Positions 8,618-16,027 of a stretch of DNA of 64,000 nucleotides are shown in pieces. Location: assembly GCF_030159855.1 (NCBI RefSeq), contig NZ_BSNG01000001.1, positions 620,001 through 684,000 on the forward strand, written 5' to 3'. Origin of the DNA: Devosia yakushimensis (GTDB lineage Bacteria > Pseudomonadota > Alphaproteobacteria > Rhizobiales > Devosiaceae). The notes beneath the pieces are model-generated. The model had not been told where the DNA came from and made no database searches. It was given only the letters and a program-made list of their open reading frames with translations. The translations under genes and the position numbers were made by a program. How positions within the stretch are numbered: the first letter of the stretch is position 1; the number at the start of each line of letters is the position of its first letter.

Positions 8618-9592
8618 TTAATAGGTGTCGAGCGCCTGCAGCAGCGCGGCGGTGTAGCCATAGCAATAGGCAAAGGCGACGCCCTGCGGATCGCGGCCAT
8701 CAATGGTGGGGACGTGGTCGGGCATGACCATGTATTGGTAGCCCACTTCCTTGTAGACCTTGAGCGAGCGGGCCATGTCCATGTCGCCTTCATCGGGGAA
8801 GGTTTCCATGAAGGACAGCTTGTGGCCGCGAATATTGCGGAAATGCAGGTTGAAAATCTTGTTCCGGCTGCCGAACCAGCGGATCACGTCGTCGATTTCC
8901 TCGCGCGGATTGTCGAGCATTTCCCCGACCGTGCCCTGGCAGAAATTGAGGCCGTGATAGGGGCTTTCATGCAGGGTGACGAACTTCTTGAGCCCTTCGA
9001 CCGTGCCGAGCACGCGGGTGACGCCCTTATAGCCGGGCGGGGTATAGGGGTCGTGCGGGTGGCAGGCGAGGCGGATCTTGTTGGATTCGGCGACGGGCAC
9101 GACGCGGGAGAGGAAATAGTCGATCCGTTCCCAGTTTTCCTCTTCCGACAGCACGCCGGCAAGGCCCGGCGCAGCCTTCTGGTCGGTCTTGTCCCAGCGG
9201 AAGGAGGCATTGCGCGAGCCGCCGCGGCCCAATTCGTCGGGGGTGCGCGGAATGCCGATGAGATTGAGATTGTATTTGGCGGCGGGAATGCCGGCCGCGG
9301 CCAGGTTCTCGATCAGCTGGCAGATGGCGTCGAGCTGGCGATCGCGCTCGGGGCCGGCCAGCAGGATATCGGGATAGGTCGCCGTCTCGATGGGGCTCGA
9401 GGGCAGGGGGAGCTGGATCATGTCCAGAATCAGATCGAAGCTTTCGACCTTGTCGCGCAGGCGCTTGAGGTCATCGAGCGTCCAGGTGCCGAGCTTGGTC
9501 TCGGGATCGGCGCAGATGTGCTTGATGCCGAGCTGCGCCCAGACGCGATAATCGTCGTCGTCACGGGCGGCGAGCTGAGTTCCTACATACAT
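8618..9592 (-). CDS. uxuA: Mannonate dehydratase family protein
   Basis: This 324-aa TIM-barrel protein resembles UxuA, which dehydrates D-mannonate to 2-keto-3-deoxygluconate in glucuronate breakdown. Recognisable parts are YNLNLIGIPRTP (about residues 118-130), LACHPHDPYTP (metal-ligand His), GLNFCQGTVGEM (conserved Cys) and IFNLHFRNIRG (His ligand), ending in MPDHVPTIDGRDPQGVAFAYCYGY. It is about 70 residues shorter than the E. coli enzyme but has the core motifs. The ATG at 9592 follows GGGGAG. It heads the unit with kdgD and is preceded by the GntR regulator gene, all on the minus strand. Confidence 0.85.
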   Translation of the reverse strand: MYVGTQLAARDDDDYRVWAQLGIKHICADPETKLGTWTLDDLKRLRDKVESFDLILDMIQLPLPSSPIETATYPDILLAGPERDRQLDAICQLIENLAAAGIPAAKYNLNLIGIPRTPDELGRGGSRNASFRWDKTDQKAAPGLAGVLSEEENWERIDYFLSRVVPVAESNKIRLACHPHDPYTPPGYKGVTRVLGTVEGLKKFVTLHESPYHGLNFCQGTVGEMLDNPREEIDDVIRWFGSRNKIFNLHFRNIRGHKLSFMETFPDEGDMDMARSLKVYKEVGYQYMVMPDHVPTIDGRDPQGVAFAYCYGYTAALLQALDTY

Positions 9593-9632
9593 GACATACT
9601 CCCCATTTCATCAATGAGGTATGACATAATAT
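9588..9632. promoter_or_regulatory. Repeated ATGACATA sites before uxuA
   Basis: The octamer ATGACATA occurs at 9591-9598 and again at 9621-9628, exactly 30 bp apart, around the uxuA ribosome binding site and start. The second copy sits in GGTATGACATAAT. A related perfect 10-bp palindrome, GTCATATGAC, is at 10444-10453 upstream of the GntR gene. These are the best candidates for the binding site of the adjacent FadR-type GntR regulator; the assignment is an inference from position and shared half-sites. Confidence 0.5.
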
Positions 9633-9655
9633 GAATTTTGAAGTCTGTCGAGCGA

Positions 9656-10375
9656 TTAGCGCGCCAGCCGGCGATATCGTTTCTGGCTGTTGAGCAAATG
9701 CTCGCGCATGGCGGCGCGAGCGCCATCGGGGTCCTGGTCGGCAATGGCGTCGATGATGCGGGCGTGCTCGGCGATGACGCCGTTGAGATAGTCGACATCG
9801 CTGGCATCGGGCAGGGTCGGGAACTGGCCGCGCGGAATCGAACGGGGGCCGAAGCCGGTCATCGAGTCGATGTAATAGTGATTATTGGTGGCCCGCGCGA
9901 TGGCCAGGTGAAAGGCGAAATCGGCCTCCACCGTAGGGGCGCCGGCATGGATATTGGCGGCCATGTGCTGGTTGGCGTCGCGAATCGCTTCTTCCTGCTG
10001 GGGTGAGCGGCGATAGGCGGAGATGGCGGCGGCCTCAACTTCGATGGCGAGGCGGAATTCCAGTAATTCCAGGGTTTCCGGGATACTTTTGAGCTCGCCC
10101 GGGGTGAGGTGGAGCTGCCGCCCGCTCGCCTGGGGCTCGGCCACGAAAATGCCCTTGCCCTGAACGGGGGTGACCAGGCCCGCTGCGCGCAATTCGGCAA
10201 TGGCCTCGCGCACGACGGTACGGCTGACGCCGAATTCGAGCTCGAGCTGGATTTCGGTGGGGAGCTGGTCGCCAATGCCCAGGTCGCCGGTGACGATACG
10301 GTCACGCAGGGTGTCGATGACGGCCTGGGCCAGCCGTTGCCTTCGGCGGGTCGTGCTCTTGCCGTCGCTGTTCAT
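9656..10375 (-). CDS. GntR-family regulator, FadR (FCD) subfamily
   Basis: This 239-aa regulator has an N-terminal winged helix (LRDRIVTGDLGIGDQLPTE then FGVSRTVVREAIAELRAAGLV, about residues 18-62) and an all-helical FCD effector domain with the expected metal-binding pattern (D/H residues in DFAFHLAIARAT and a late EHARIIDAIADQD and MREHL). The ATG at 10375 has GGGGGA upstream, better than the ATG at 10396. The next genes on this strand are uxuA and kdgD, so it most likely senses a uronate intermediate and controls them, in the manner of UxuR and ExuR. Confidence 0.87.
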   Translation of the reverse strand: MNSDGKSTTRRRQRLAQAVIDTLRDRIVTGDLGIGDQLPTEIQLELEFGVSRTVVREAIAELRAAGLVTPVQGKGIFVAEPQASGRQLHLTPGELKSIPETLELLEFRLAIEVEAAAISAYRRSPQQEEAIRDANQHMAANIHAGAPTVEADFAFHLAIARATNNHYYIDSMTGFGPRSIPRGQFPTLPDASDVDYLNGVIAEHARIIDAIADQDPDGARAAMREHLLNSQKRYRRLAR

Positions 10376-10439
10376 TGCGTCCCCCTTGCTCGTCATTGAG
10401 CCGTGATTCCAAGCGGCTTGCCAGCCTTCATCACATAAA

Positions 10440-10456
10440 GTAAGTCATATGACGAG
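10440..10456. promoter_or_regulatory. Perfect palindrome upstream of the GntR gene
   Basis: GTCATATGAC at 10444-10453 is a perfect 10-bp palindrome in the divergent gap between the GntR gene and the peptide ABC operon. Its half-site resembles the ATGACATA repeats near uxuA, so it may be an autoregulatory GntR operator. Confidence 0.4.
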
Positions 10457-10502
10457 ATACCAATGACGTCTTAGCGCCAAAGGTACCAATGCCGGAGGAA
10501 AA

Positions 10503-10604
10503 ATGGAACTGTTTTCGATTCGATTGGGCGTGGACGCTGCCCGGTCGGTATTTCCACATCCGACGGCCGCGCCTGGCAGGCTTGCCAGGCCGTATGCCAT
10601 CTGA
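10503..10604 (+). CDS. Short leader ORF (33 codons) before the peptide ABC operon
   Basis: An ATG at 10503 preceded by GGAGGAAAA, the best ribosome binding site in this area, opens a 33-codon frame that ends at 10604, 15 nt before the first permease ATG. The peptide begins MELFSIRLGVDAARS and has no recognisable domain. A hairpin with an 8-bp perfect stem (GCCTGGCA 10571-10578, TGCCAGGC 10583-10590) lies within its second half. It could be a translated leader coupled to the permease, or the remnant of a missing binding-protein gene. I cannot assign a function. Confidence 0.4.
   Translation: MELFSIRLGVDAARSVFPHPTAAPGRLARPYAI
10571..10590 (+). promoter_or_regulatory. Hairpin in the leader of the peptide ABC operon
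   Basis: GCCTGGCA and TGCCAGGC form a perfect 8-bp stem with loop GGCT. It lies inside the short leader ORF and 29 nt before the permease start. There is no U-run, so it is not a simple terminator; translation of the leader would melt it. Confidence 0.5.
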
Positions 10605-10619
10605 AACAGAGCGGCCAAT

Positions 10620-11648
10620 ATGAAAGAATTCAACTTCAAGGAACTGGGCCAGCGGTTCGTGCAACTGCTGGTGAGCCTGTTCATCCTGCTGCTGGTTACC
10701 TTCGTGATCGGCCGCGTGCTGCCCACCGATCCGGTGGGGGCCATTGTCGGCGAATTGGCTGACCCCGCGGCTTTCGAAGCCATGCGCCAGCGTCTCGGGC
10801 TGGACCTGCCGCTCTACCAGCAATTCTGGATCTATGTGACCTCGCTGCTGCGCGGCGACCTGGGCACGGCCATTCTCACCGGCAATCCGGTGACGCAGGA
10901 TCTGGCCTCGGCCTTTCCGGCGACCCTGGAACTGGCCACGCTGGCCGTCATCATCTCCACCCTGGTCGGCGTGCCGCTGGGCATGGCGGCGGCGCTTTAT
11001 CGCGACTCGCTGATCGACCAGATCGCCCGCGTCGTCTCGCTGGTGGGGCACTCCATTCCCGTCTTCTGGTTCGGCATTGTGGGGCTTGTCATCTTCTATG
11101 CCGGTCTCGCCTGGGTCGGCGGGCCGGGGCGAGTCGATATCTATCTCGAAGGGCTGGTGGAGCCGCGCACCGGTCTATTGCTGATCGATAGCCTCCTGGT
11201 TGGGGACATGGAGGTGTTCTGGAACGCGATCAGCCACATCATCCTGCCCGCCTGTATCCTGGCCTATTCGGCCATGGCCTATATCACCCGTATGACGCGC
11301 AGCTTCACGCTGGAGCAGCTCAACCAGGATTATGTGACCGCCGCCCGCGCCAAAGGCGTGTCCTCGGCCGGTATCGTTATCGGGCATATCCTGCCCAATA
11401 TCTCGGTGCAGCTCGTCACCATTCTCGCCATTTCCTATGGCGGGCTGCTGGAAGGCGCGGTGGTCACCGAGATCGTGTTCTCCTGGCCGGGCATCGGCCA
11501 ATACATGACCAATGCGCTGATGATCGGCGACATGAATGCGGTGCTGGCCTCGACGCTCATCATCGGCCTGATCTTCATGCTGCTCAATTTCGTGGCCGAT
11601 CTCGCCTATGTCTTTCTTGATCCCCGTACCCGCGAGGCGACCTCATGA
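10620..11648 (+). CDS. Dipeptide/oligopeptide-type ABC permease (DppB type)
   Basis: This 342-aa inner-membrane permease of the DppB/OppB family has an N-terminal span (FVQLLVSLFILLLVTFVIGRVLPTDP), the conserved opening FEAMRQRLGLDLPLYQQF, and an EAA loop (YVTAARAKGVSSAGIVIGHILPN, about residues 238-260). A cytoplasm-facing stretch of 30 residues after position 175 is longer than usual. It overlaps the next gene by the ATGA at 11645. No binding-protein gene precedes it, which is unusual for this transporter class. The substrate (peptide, nickel, glycoside or similar) is open. Confidence 0.9.
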   Translation: MKEFNFKELGQRFVQLLVSLFILLLVTFVIGRVLPTDPVGAIVGELADPAAFEAMRQRLGLDLPLYQQFWIYVTSLLRGDLGTAILTGNPVTQDLASAFPATLELATLAVIISTLVGVPLGMAAALYRDSLIDQIARVVSLVGHSIPVFWFGIVGLVIFYAGLAWVGGPGRVDIYLEGLVEPRTGLLLIDSLLVGDMEVFWNAISHIILPACILAYSAMAYITRMTRSFTLEQLNQDYVTAARAKGVSSAGIVIGHILPNISVQLVTILAISYGGLLEGAVVTEIVFSWPGIGQYMTNALMIGDMNAVLASTLIIGLIFMLLNFVADLAYVFLDPRTREATS

Positions 11649-12547
11649 GTAATGTCGAGACCCTTCCCGGGCGCGGCGGATTTGGCCGGCTTGTGGGCCG
11701 CATAACGACGACGCTGCGGCTGAGCCTCTCCAAGCTGTCGCGCGAGCCTTTGGGCATGCTTGGCTTCATCGTGCTGGCCTTGCTGGTCATCATCGCCATC
11801 TTTGCCCCCTGGATCGCGCCCTATAGCCCGGTAACGCAGAACCTGCCGCAGGCGCTGCAGCCGCCGAGCTGGGCGCATTGGGCTGGTACCGATGAATTCG
11901 GCCGCGATATTCTCTCGCGTCTGATCCACGGTACCCGCATCACCATCCAGACGGTGCTGGCGGTGACGCTGATCGTCGGGCCGGTGGGGCTGGTCATCGG
12001 CGTGGTGGCCGGCTTTGTTGGCGGCCGTACCGACGCCATCCTGATGCGCGCCACCGATATCGTGCTGTCCTTTCCCTCGCTGATCCTGGCACTGGCTTTT
12101 GCCGCCGCCATGGGGGCGGGGCTGCAAACGGCGATCATCGCCATTTCGCTGACGGGCTGGCCACCGATCGCGCGCCTGGCGCGGGCCGAGGCTCTGGTCG
12201 TGCGCAATACCGATTATGTGGCGGCGGCCCGGCTTTATGGCGCTTCGCCCCTGCGCATCCTGTTCCTCTATATCGCGCCGATGTGCATTCCCTCGGTGGT
12301 GGTGCGGCTGACGCTTAATATGGCCGGCATTATCCTGACCGCTGCGGCACTGGGCTTTCTGGGCCTTGGGGCACAGCCGCCGGCGCCGGAATGGGGCGCG
12401 ATGATTTCGAATGGCCGCAAATTCATGCTGGATTATTGGTGGGTCGCGGTGATGCCGGGCCTGGCCATTCTCATCACCAGCCTTGCCTTCAATCTGGTGG
12501 GCGATGCCCTCCGTGACCTGCTGGATCCGCGCCATGTCCGCTCCTGA
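11645..12547 (+). CDS. Dipeptide/oligopeptide-type ABC permease (DppC type)
   Basis: This 300-aa second permease has the DppC N-terminal segment (LSREPLGMLGFIVLALLVIIAIFAPWIAPYSP), the family signature HWAGTDEFGRDILSRLIHGTR near residue 78, and an EAA loop (YVAAARLYGASPLRILFLYIAP, about 195-217). It ends in DALRDLLDPRH, the usual C-terminus. Translation is coupled to the upstream permease by a 4-nt overlap, and its end overlaps the ATPase gene by 14 nt. Confidence 0.92.
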   Translation: MSNVETLPGRGGFGRLVGRITTTLRLSLSKLSREPLGMLGFIVLALLVIIAIFAPWIAPYSPVTQNLPQALQPPSWAHWAGTDEFGRDILSRLIHGTRITIQTVLAVTLIVGPVGLVIGVVAGFVGGRTDAILMRATDIVLSFPSLILALAFAAAMGAGLQTAIIAISLTGWPPIARLARAEALVVRNTDYVAAARLYGASPLRILFLYIAPMCIPSVVVRLTLNMAGIILTAAALGFLGLGAQPPAPEWGAMISNGRKFMLDYWWVAVMPGLAILITSLAFNLVGDALRDLLDPRHVRS

Positions 12548-13379
12548 TCAGACCATTCTCAGCGTCAGCAAGCTGTCGGTGCGGTTCGCGCAAAGCCAGG
12601 TGCGGGCGGTCAATGATGTGAGCTTTGAGCTGGGCGCCGAACGGCTGGGCATTGTGGGGGAATCCGGTTCGGGCAAATCCACCGTTGGCCGCGCCATCAT
12701 GCGGCTGCTGCCCAATTCGGCCCGCGTTGAGGCCGAGCGGCTCGACTTCGAAGGCGCGCCTCTCTTGAGCCTTAGCGAAGGCCATATGCGCAAGCTGCGC
12801 GGCAACAAGATGGCGCTGATCATGCAGGACCCGCGCTATTCGCTGAACCCGGTGCTGTCGGTGGGCAAGCAGGTGGCTGAGGCCGCCAAGCTGCATCTGG
12901 GCCTGGGCAAGCGTGAGGCTTATGCGGTGGCCGCGACCATGCTGGAGCGGGTGCGGATTGCCGATGTCGAGCGCACGATGCGGCTTTATCCGCACCAGAT
13001 TTCGGGCGGCATGGGGCAGCGCGTGATGATCGCCATGATGCTGCTGGCCAAGCCGGCCGTGGTGATTGCGGATGAGCCGACTTCGGCGCTTGATGTGAGC
13101 GTGCGCGGCGATGTGCTCAAGCTGCTCGATGAATTGGTCACCGAGAACAATTCGGGCCTGGTGCTGATCAGCCATGATATCCGCATGGTGGCCGCGTTCT
13201 GCCAGCGCATCCTCGTCATGTACAAGGGCCATGTGGTGGAAAGCCTGACGCGGCTGGAAGACGCCAGCCATCCCTATACCAAGGGCCTGATCGCGGCCAT
13301 GCCCGATCCCCGCCATCCGGTGAAGCGCCTGCAGGTGCTCGACCGCAAGGCAATCGACGCAGCGGAGGCGCGGCCATGA
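12534..13379 (+). CDS. Peptide-type ABC transporter ATPase (DppD type)
   Basis: This 281-aa ATPase has Walker A GESGSGKST (about residues 37-45), a Q-loop (MQDPRYSLNP), the signature ISGGMGQRV and Walker B VVIADEPTSALDVS followed by the switch His in LISHD. The ATG at 12534 lies inside the end of the permease gene. At 281 residues it is shorter than typical DppD (about 330), because the C-terminal region with the Fe-S cluster motif found in some members is cut short. It overlaps the next ATPase gene by ATGA at 13376. Confidence 0.9.
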   Translation: MSAPDQTILSVSKLSVRFAQSQVRAVNDVSFELGAERLGIVGESGSGKSTVGRAIMRLLPNSARVEAERLDFEGAPLLSLSEGHMRKLRGNKMALIMQDPRYSLNPVLSVGKQVAEAAKLHLGLGKREAYAVAATMLERVRIADVERTMRLYPHQISGGMGQRVMIAMMLLAKPAVVIADEPTSALDVSVRGDVLKLLDELVTENNSGLVLISHDIRMVAAFCQRILVMYKGHVVESLTRLEDASHPYTKGLIAAMPDPRHPVKRLQVLDRKAIDAAEARP

Positions 13380-14113
13380 TCGAAGTCGAAAATCTCGAAG
13401 TCGCCTTCGGCAAGGGCGATGATCGCAAGCAGGTCGTCAAATCGGTGTCGTTCAAGGTCGCCAAGGGCGAGACGCTGGGCATTGTGGGCGAATCCGGGTG
13501 CGGCAAATCCACCGTGCTGCGCTCGCTCGCGGGCCTCGACCGGCACTGGACCGGCCGCATCGCGCTGGCCGGGCAGGATGTGGCCAAGGAGCGCACCAAG
13601 GAACAGTTCGAGCTGGCCCAGATGGTGTTTCAGGACCCCTATGGCTCGATCCATCCGCGCCATCGCATCGAGCGGGTGCTGGCCGAACCGCTGCGCGCCA
13701 TGAAGCGTGGCGAGGGCTGGGATCGTGTCGTGCCGGCGCTGGAACGGGTGGGCTTGCCGGCCGCGTTCGCCGAACGGTTTCCCCATGAATTGTCCGGCGG
13801 GCAGCGGCAGCGTGTTGCTATCGCAAGGGCGCTGATGCTGGCGCCGCAGATCCTGCTGCTGGACGAGCCGACCTCGGCGCTGGACGTTTCGGTGCAGGCC
13901 GAAGTGCTCAATTTGCTGAGCGATCTGCGCGAGGCGCAGCAGTTGACCTATGTGCTGGTCAGCCACGATCTGTCGGTGATCGCGCATATGTGCGACCGCG
14001 TGCTGGTGATGAAGGATGGCGTGTTTGTCGATGAGCTGACCCCGGAGGCGTTCCGGGGCGGGGAGATTACGCAGGCCTATTCCAAGACGTTGTTTGAGGC
14101 CAGTTTCCTTTAG
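13376..14113 (+). CDS. Peptide-type ABC transporter ATPase (DppF type)
   Basis: This 245-aa second ATPase has Walker A GESGCGKST (about residues 37-45), Q-loop VFQDPYGSIHPRH, signature LSGGQRQRV and Walker B ILLLDEPTSALDVS with switch LVSHDLSV. It is shorter than typical DppF or OppF (about 320) and stops soon after the nucleotide-binding core. It is the last gene of the operon and is followed by a strong intrinsic terminator at 14177-14209. Confidence 0.9.
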   Translation: MIEVENLEVAFGKGDDRKQVVKSVSFKVAKGETLGIVGESGCGKSTVLRSLAGLDRHWTGRIALAGQDVAKERTKEQFELAQMVFQDPYGSIHPRHRIERVLAEPLRAMKRGEGWDRVVPALERVGLPAAFAERFPHELSGGQRQRVAIARALMLAPQILLLDEPTSALDVSVQAEVLNLLSDLREAQQLTYVLVSHDLSVIAHMCDRVLVMKDGVFVDELTPEAFRGGEITQAYSKTLFEASFL

Positions 14114-14176
14114 GGACTGAGAGCCGCGATCGCGGCTTCCAACGCATCGCGCAAATCTGATTGTTCTTCATAGTCT

Positions 14177-14209
14177 CCGCGCTGCCCAACCGGGTGGCGC
14201 GGCTTTTTT
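14177..14209 (+). terminator. Intrinsic terminator of the peptide ABC operon
   Basis: CCGCGC (14177-14182) pairs with GCGCGG (14197-14202). The stem continues through two wobble pairs into CCC/GGG around loop AACC, and six T residues follow at 14204-14209. It lies 64 bp after the last ATPase stop. A separate perfect palindrome, GCCGCGATCGCGGC, is at 14124-14137. Confidence 0.88.
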
Positions 14210-14270
14210 GCATCTCGAGCCACAATACCGGCGCATGGGAGCAATGATCCCATTGCGATTGAATTGGTCG

Positions 14271-14314
14271 GTGTGCTTATTATATACCCGCAGACAATAA
14301 GTGTACTTATGAGG
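14271..14314. promoter_or_regulatory. Two MarR-type operator candidates
   Basis: ATAAGT-GT-ACTTAT at 14297-14310 is a 6-2-6 inverted repeat that directly abuts the GAGG ribosome binding site of the MarR gene. The 10-mer GTGTGCTTAT at 14271-14280 repeats its right half (GTGTACTTAT, 14301-14310) exactly 30 bp upstream. The AT-rich stretch between them (TTATTATATAC) can hold a -10 box. Repression of the efflux operon by its own MarR protein is the likely use. Confidence 0.65.
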
Positions 14315-14319
14315 TGCAG

Positions 14320-14790
14320 ATGCATCCCGATGTGAAGAAGGAAAGGCCGATCGGCTACCTCGTTCACGAGGTGGCGCGCCTGTTCCGCCGGCGTTTCGAG
14401 GAAGAGGCGCGGGCGCATGGGTTGACCCTGGCGCAGTGGCGGACGCTTGGGGCCATCCATTGGAAAGAGGCGGTCACCCAGGTGGAGCTGGCCGGCTATA
14501 TCGATGCCGACCCGATGACGGTGAGCGGCATTCTCGACCGGCTGGAAAAGCGCGGCCTTATCGAGCGCTATGCCCATCCCGAAGACAGTCGCGCCAAGCT
14601 TTCGCGGCTGACGGCCGAAGGGATGGAGCTGGTGGGCGAAGCCCGCCATGTCGGATTTGAACTGTATCAGAACGCGCTGGCCGGTCTGTCGGAGGCCGAA
14701 CGCGACACTCTCATTTCGGGGCTGACCCGCATGCGGGACAATCTCAACAATCTCGGCCCAGAGGCCGATCAAGAAAAGGAAGCCGTTTAA
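14320..14790 (+). CDS. MarR-family transcriptional regulator
   Basis: This 156-aa winged-helix regulator has the MarR core: LTLAQWRTLGAIHW, then VTQVELAGYIDADPMTVSGILDRLEKRGLIERYAHPEDSRAKL (about residues 50-95), with the wing containing the conserved DSRAK. The ATG at 14320 has GAGG 5 nt upstream. Its stop is directly followed by the EmrA-like gene start at 14791, and palindromic operator candidates lie just upstream. It is likely the local drug- or phenolic-sensing repressor of the emrAB-type operon. Confidence 0.92.
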   Translation: MHPDVKKERPIGYLVHEVARLFRRRFEEEARAHGLTLAQWRTLGAIHWKEAVTQVELAGYIDADPMTVSGILDRLEKRGLIERYAHPEDSRAKLSRLTAEGMELVGEARHVGFELYQNALAGLSEAERDTLISGLTRMRDNLNNLGPEADQEKEAV

Positions 14791-15966
14791 ATGAACGCCC
14801 GCGTTACTGATCCGAAAGCCGGTGAAGCTAGCGTCGTCGCCATGCCGCGCCTGGAGAAGTCCGCGCCGGCGGTCGAGGCGCCCGAGACTGCGTTGCCGCC
14901 GCCTGCCGCCGAAATCGCCCAGCCCGCCGCTGCACCCAAGAAGCGCAATGGCGGCCGCATGCTGCTGATGTTCGGCGTGCCGCTCTTGCTGGTGGCCGGT
15001 GGGGGCTGGTTCTGGCTGACCGGCGGCCGCTTTGAAGACACCGACAATGCCTATGTGCAGCAGGCCAAGGTCTCGCTGAGTGCCGATGTGGCGGGCCGCG
15101 TTTCCGGCGTCGAAGTGGCCGAGAACCAGACCGTGAGGGCTGGCGACGTGCTGTTCACGCTCGATCCGCAGCCCTACCAGATCGCCTTGAGCCAGGCCAA
15201 TGCAGCGCTGGCGACGGCGCGGGTCAACGTCGAGCAGCTCAAGGTGAGCTATGGCACGGCGCAGGCCCAGCTTAAGTCATCGGAAGACACGCTGGCCATT
15301 CGCAAGGCGGCGTTCGACCGGCAGAGCACGCTGGTAACGCAGGGCATCAATGCCAATGCGACGCTGGACGATACCAAGCTGGCCTACCAGCAGGCGCAAA
15401 GCTCGGTGGATCTGGCCAATCAGCAGGTTGCTGCCGCCACGGCAGCGCTGGCAGGCAATCCCGACATTCCCACCGACACGCATCCGACCGTCTTGGCAGC
15501 GCTCGCCGCCGTCGATCTGGCGGAGCGCAACCTGAGCAAGACGACGGTTGTCGCGCCATCTGACGGGGTCGTTGCCAATGTGTCGAGCCTCAATGTGGGC
15601 CAGTTCATAGCCGCGGGCACCACGATTGCATCGCTGGTCGAAAGCCAGGCGACCTGGGTCCAGGCCAATTTCAAGGAAACCCAGCTGGCCGAGCTCAAGG
15701 TCGGGCAACCGGTCGATATCCATGTCGACGCCTATCCCGGTGTGCTGCATGGCACTGTCGACAGCCTGGGCGCGGCTACGGGTTCGGAATTTTCCCTGAT
15801 CCCGGCGCAGAACGCCACCGGCAATTGGGTCAAGGTAGTGCAGCGGCTGCCGGTGCGGATCGCGCTGCCGAACGATCCTGAACTTGCCATGCTCAAGACG
15901 GGGATGAGCGCGACCGTGTCGGTCGATACCGGGCGGTCGACGCTCGACAAGATGATGAGCAAATAA
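14791..15966 (+). CDS. EmrA/HlyD-type membrane fusion protein
   Basis: This 391-aa periplasmic adaptor is anchored by one transmembrane segment (about residues 52-72). Immediately after it comes FEDTDNAYVQQAKVSLSADVAGRV, the typical EmrA entry into the lipoyl domain. A coiled-coil-prone helical region follows (about 125-230), then the second lipoyl half (KTTVVAPSDGVVANVSSLNVGQF) and a beta-barrel with TWVQANFKETQLAELKVGQPVDI. An Ala/Pro-rich cytoplasmic leader precedes the membrane segment. It works with the MFS pump encoded 61 bp downstream and an unseen outer-membrane channel. Confidence 0.92.
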   Translation: MNARVTDPKAGEASVVAMPRLEKSAPAVEAPETALPPPAAEIAQPAAAPKKRNGGRMLLMFGVPLLLVAGGGWFWLTGGRFEDTDNAYVQQAKVSLSADVAGRVSGVEVAENQTVRAGDVLFTLDPQPYQIALSQANAALATARVNVEQLKVSYGTAQAQLKSSEDTLAIRKAAFDRQSTLVTQGINANATLDDTKLAYQQAQSSVDLANQQVAAATAALAGNPDIPTDTHPTVLAALAAVDLAERNLSKTTVVAPSDGVVANVSSLNVGQFIAAGTTIASLVESQATWVQANFKETQLAELKVGQPVDIHVDAYPGVLHGTVDSLGAATGSEFSLIPAQNATGNWVKVVQRLPVRIALPNDPELAMLKTGMSATVSVDTGRSTLDKMMSK

Positions 15967-16027
15967 GGCTTCGGCGCGGTTCGAACCGCGCCGAAAGTCC
16001 GCGCCGCTAGACGTTTGGAGGCCGATC

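Noticed and set aside
10397..10502. A direct repeat of TACCAATG (near 10459 and 10485) as an iteron or regulator site.
   Set aside because: There are only two copies with different flanks and no symmetry, and the spacing is not helical. It is too weak to call.
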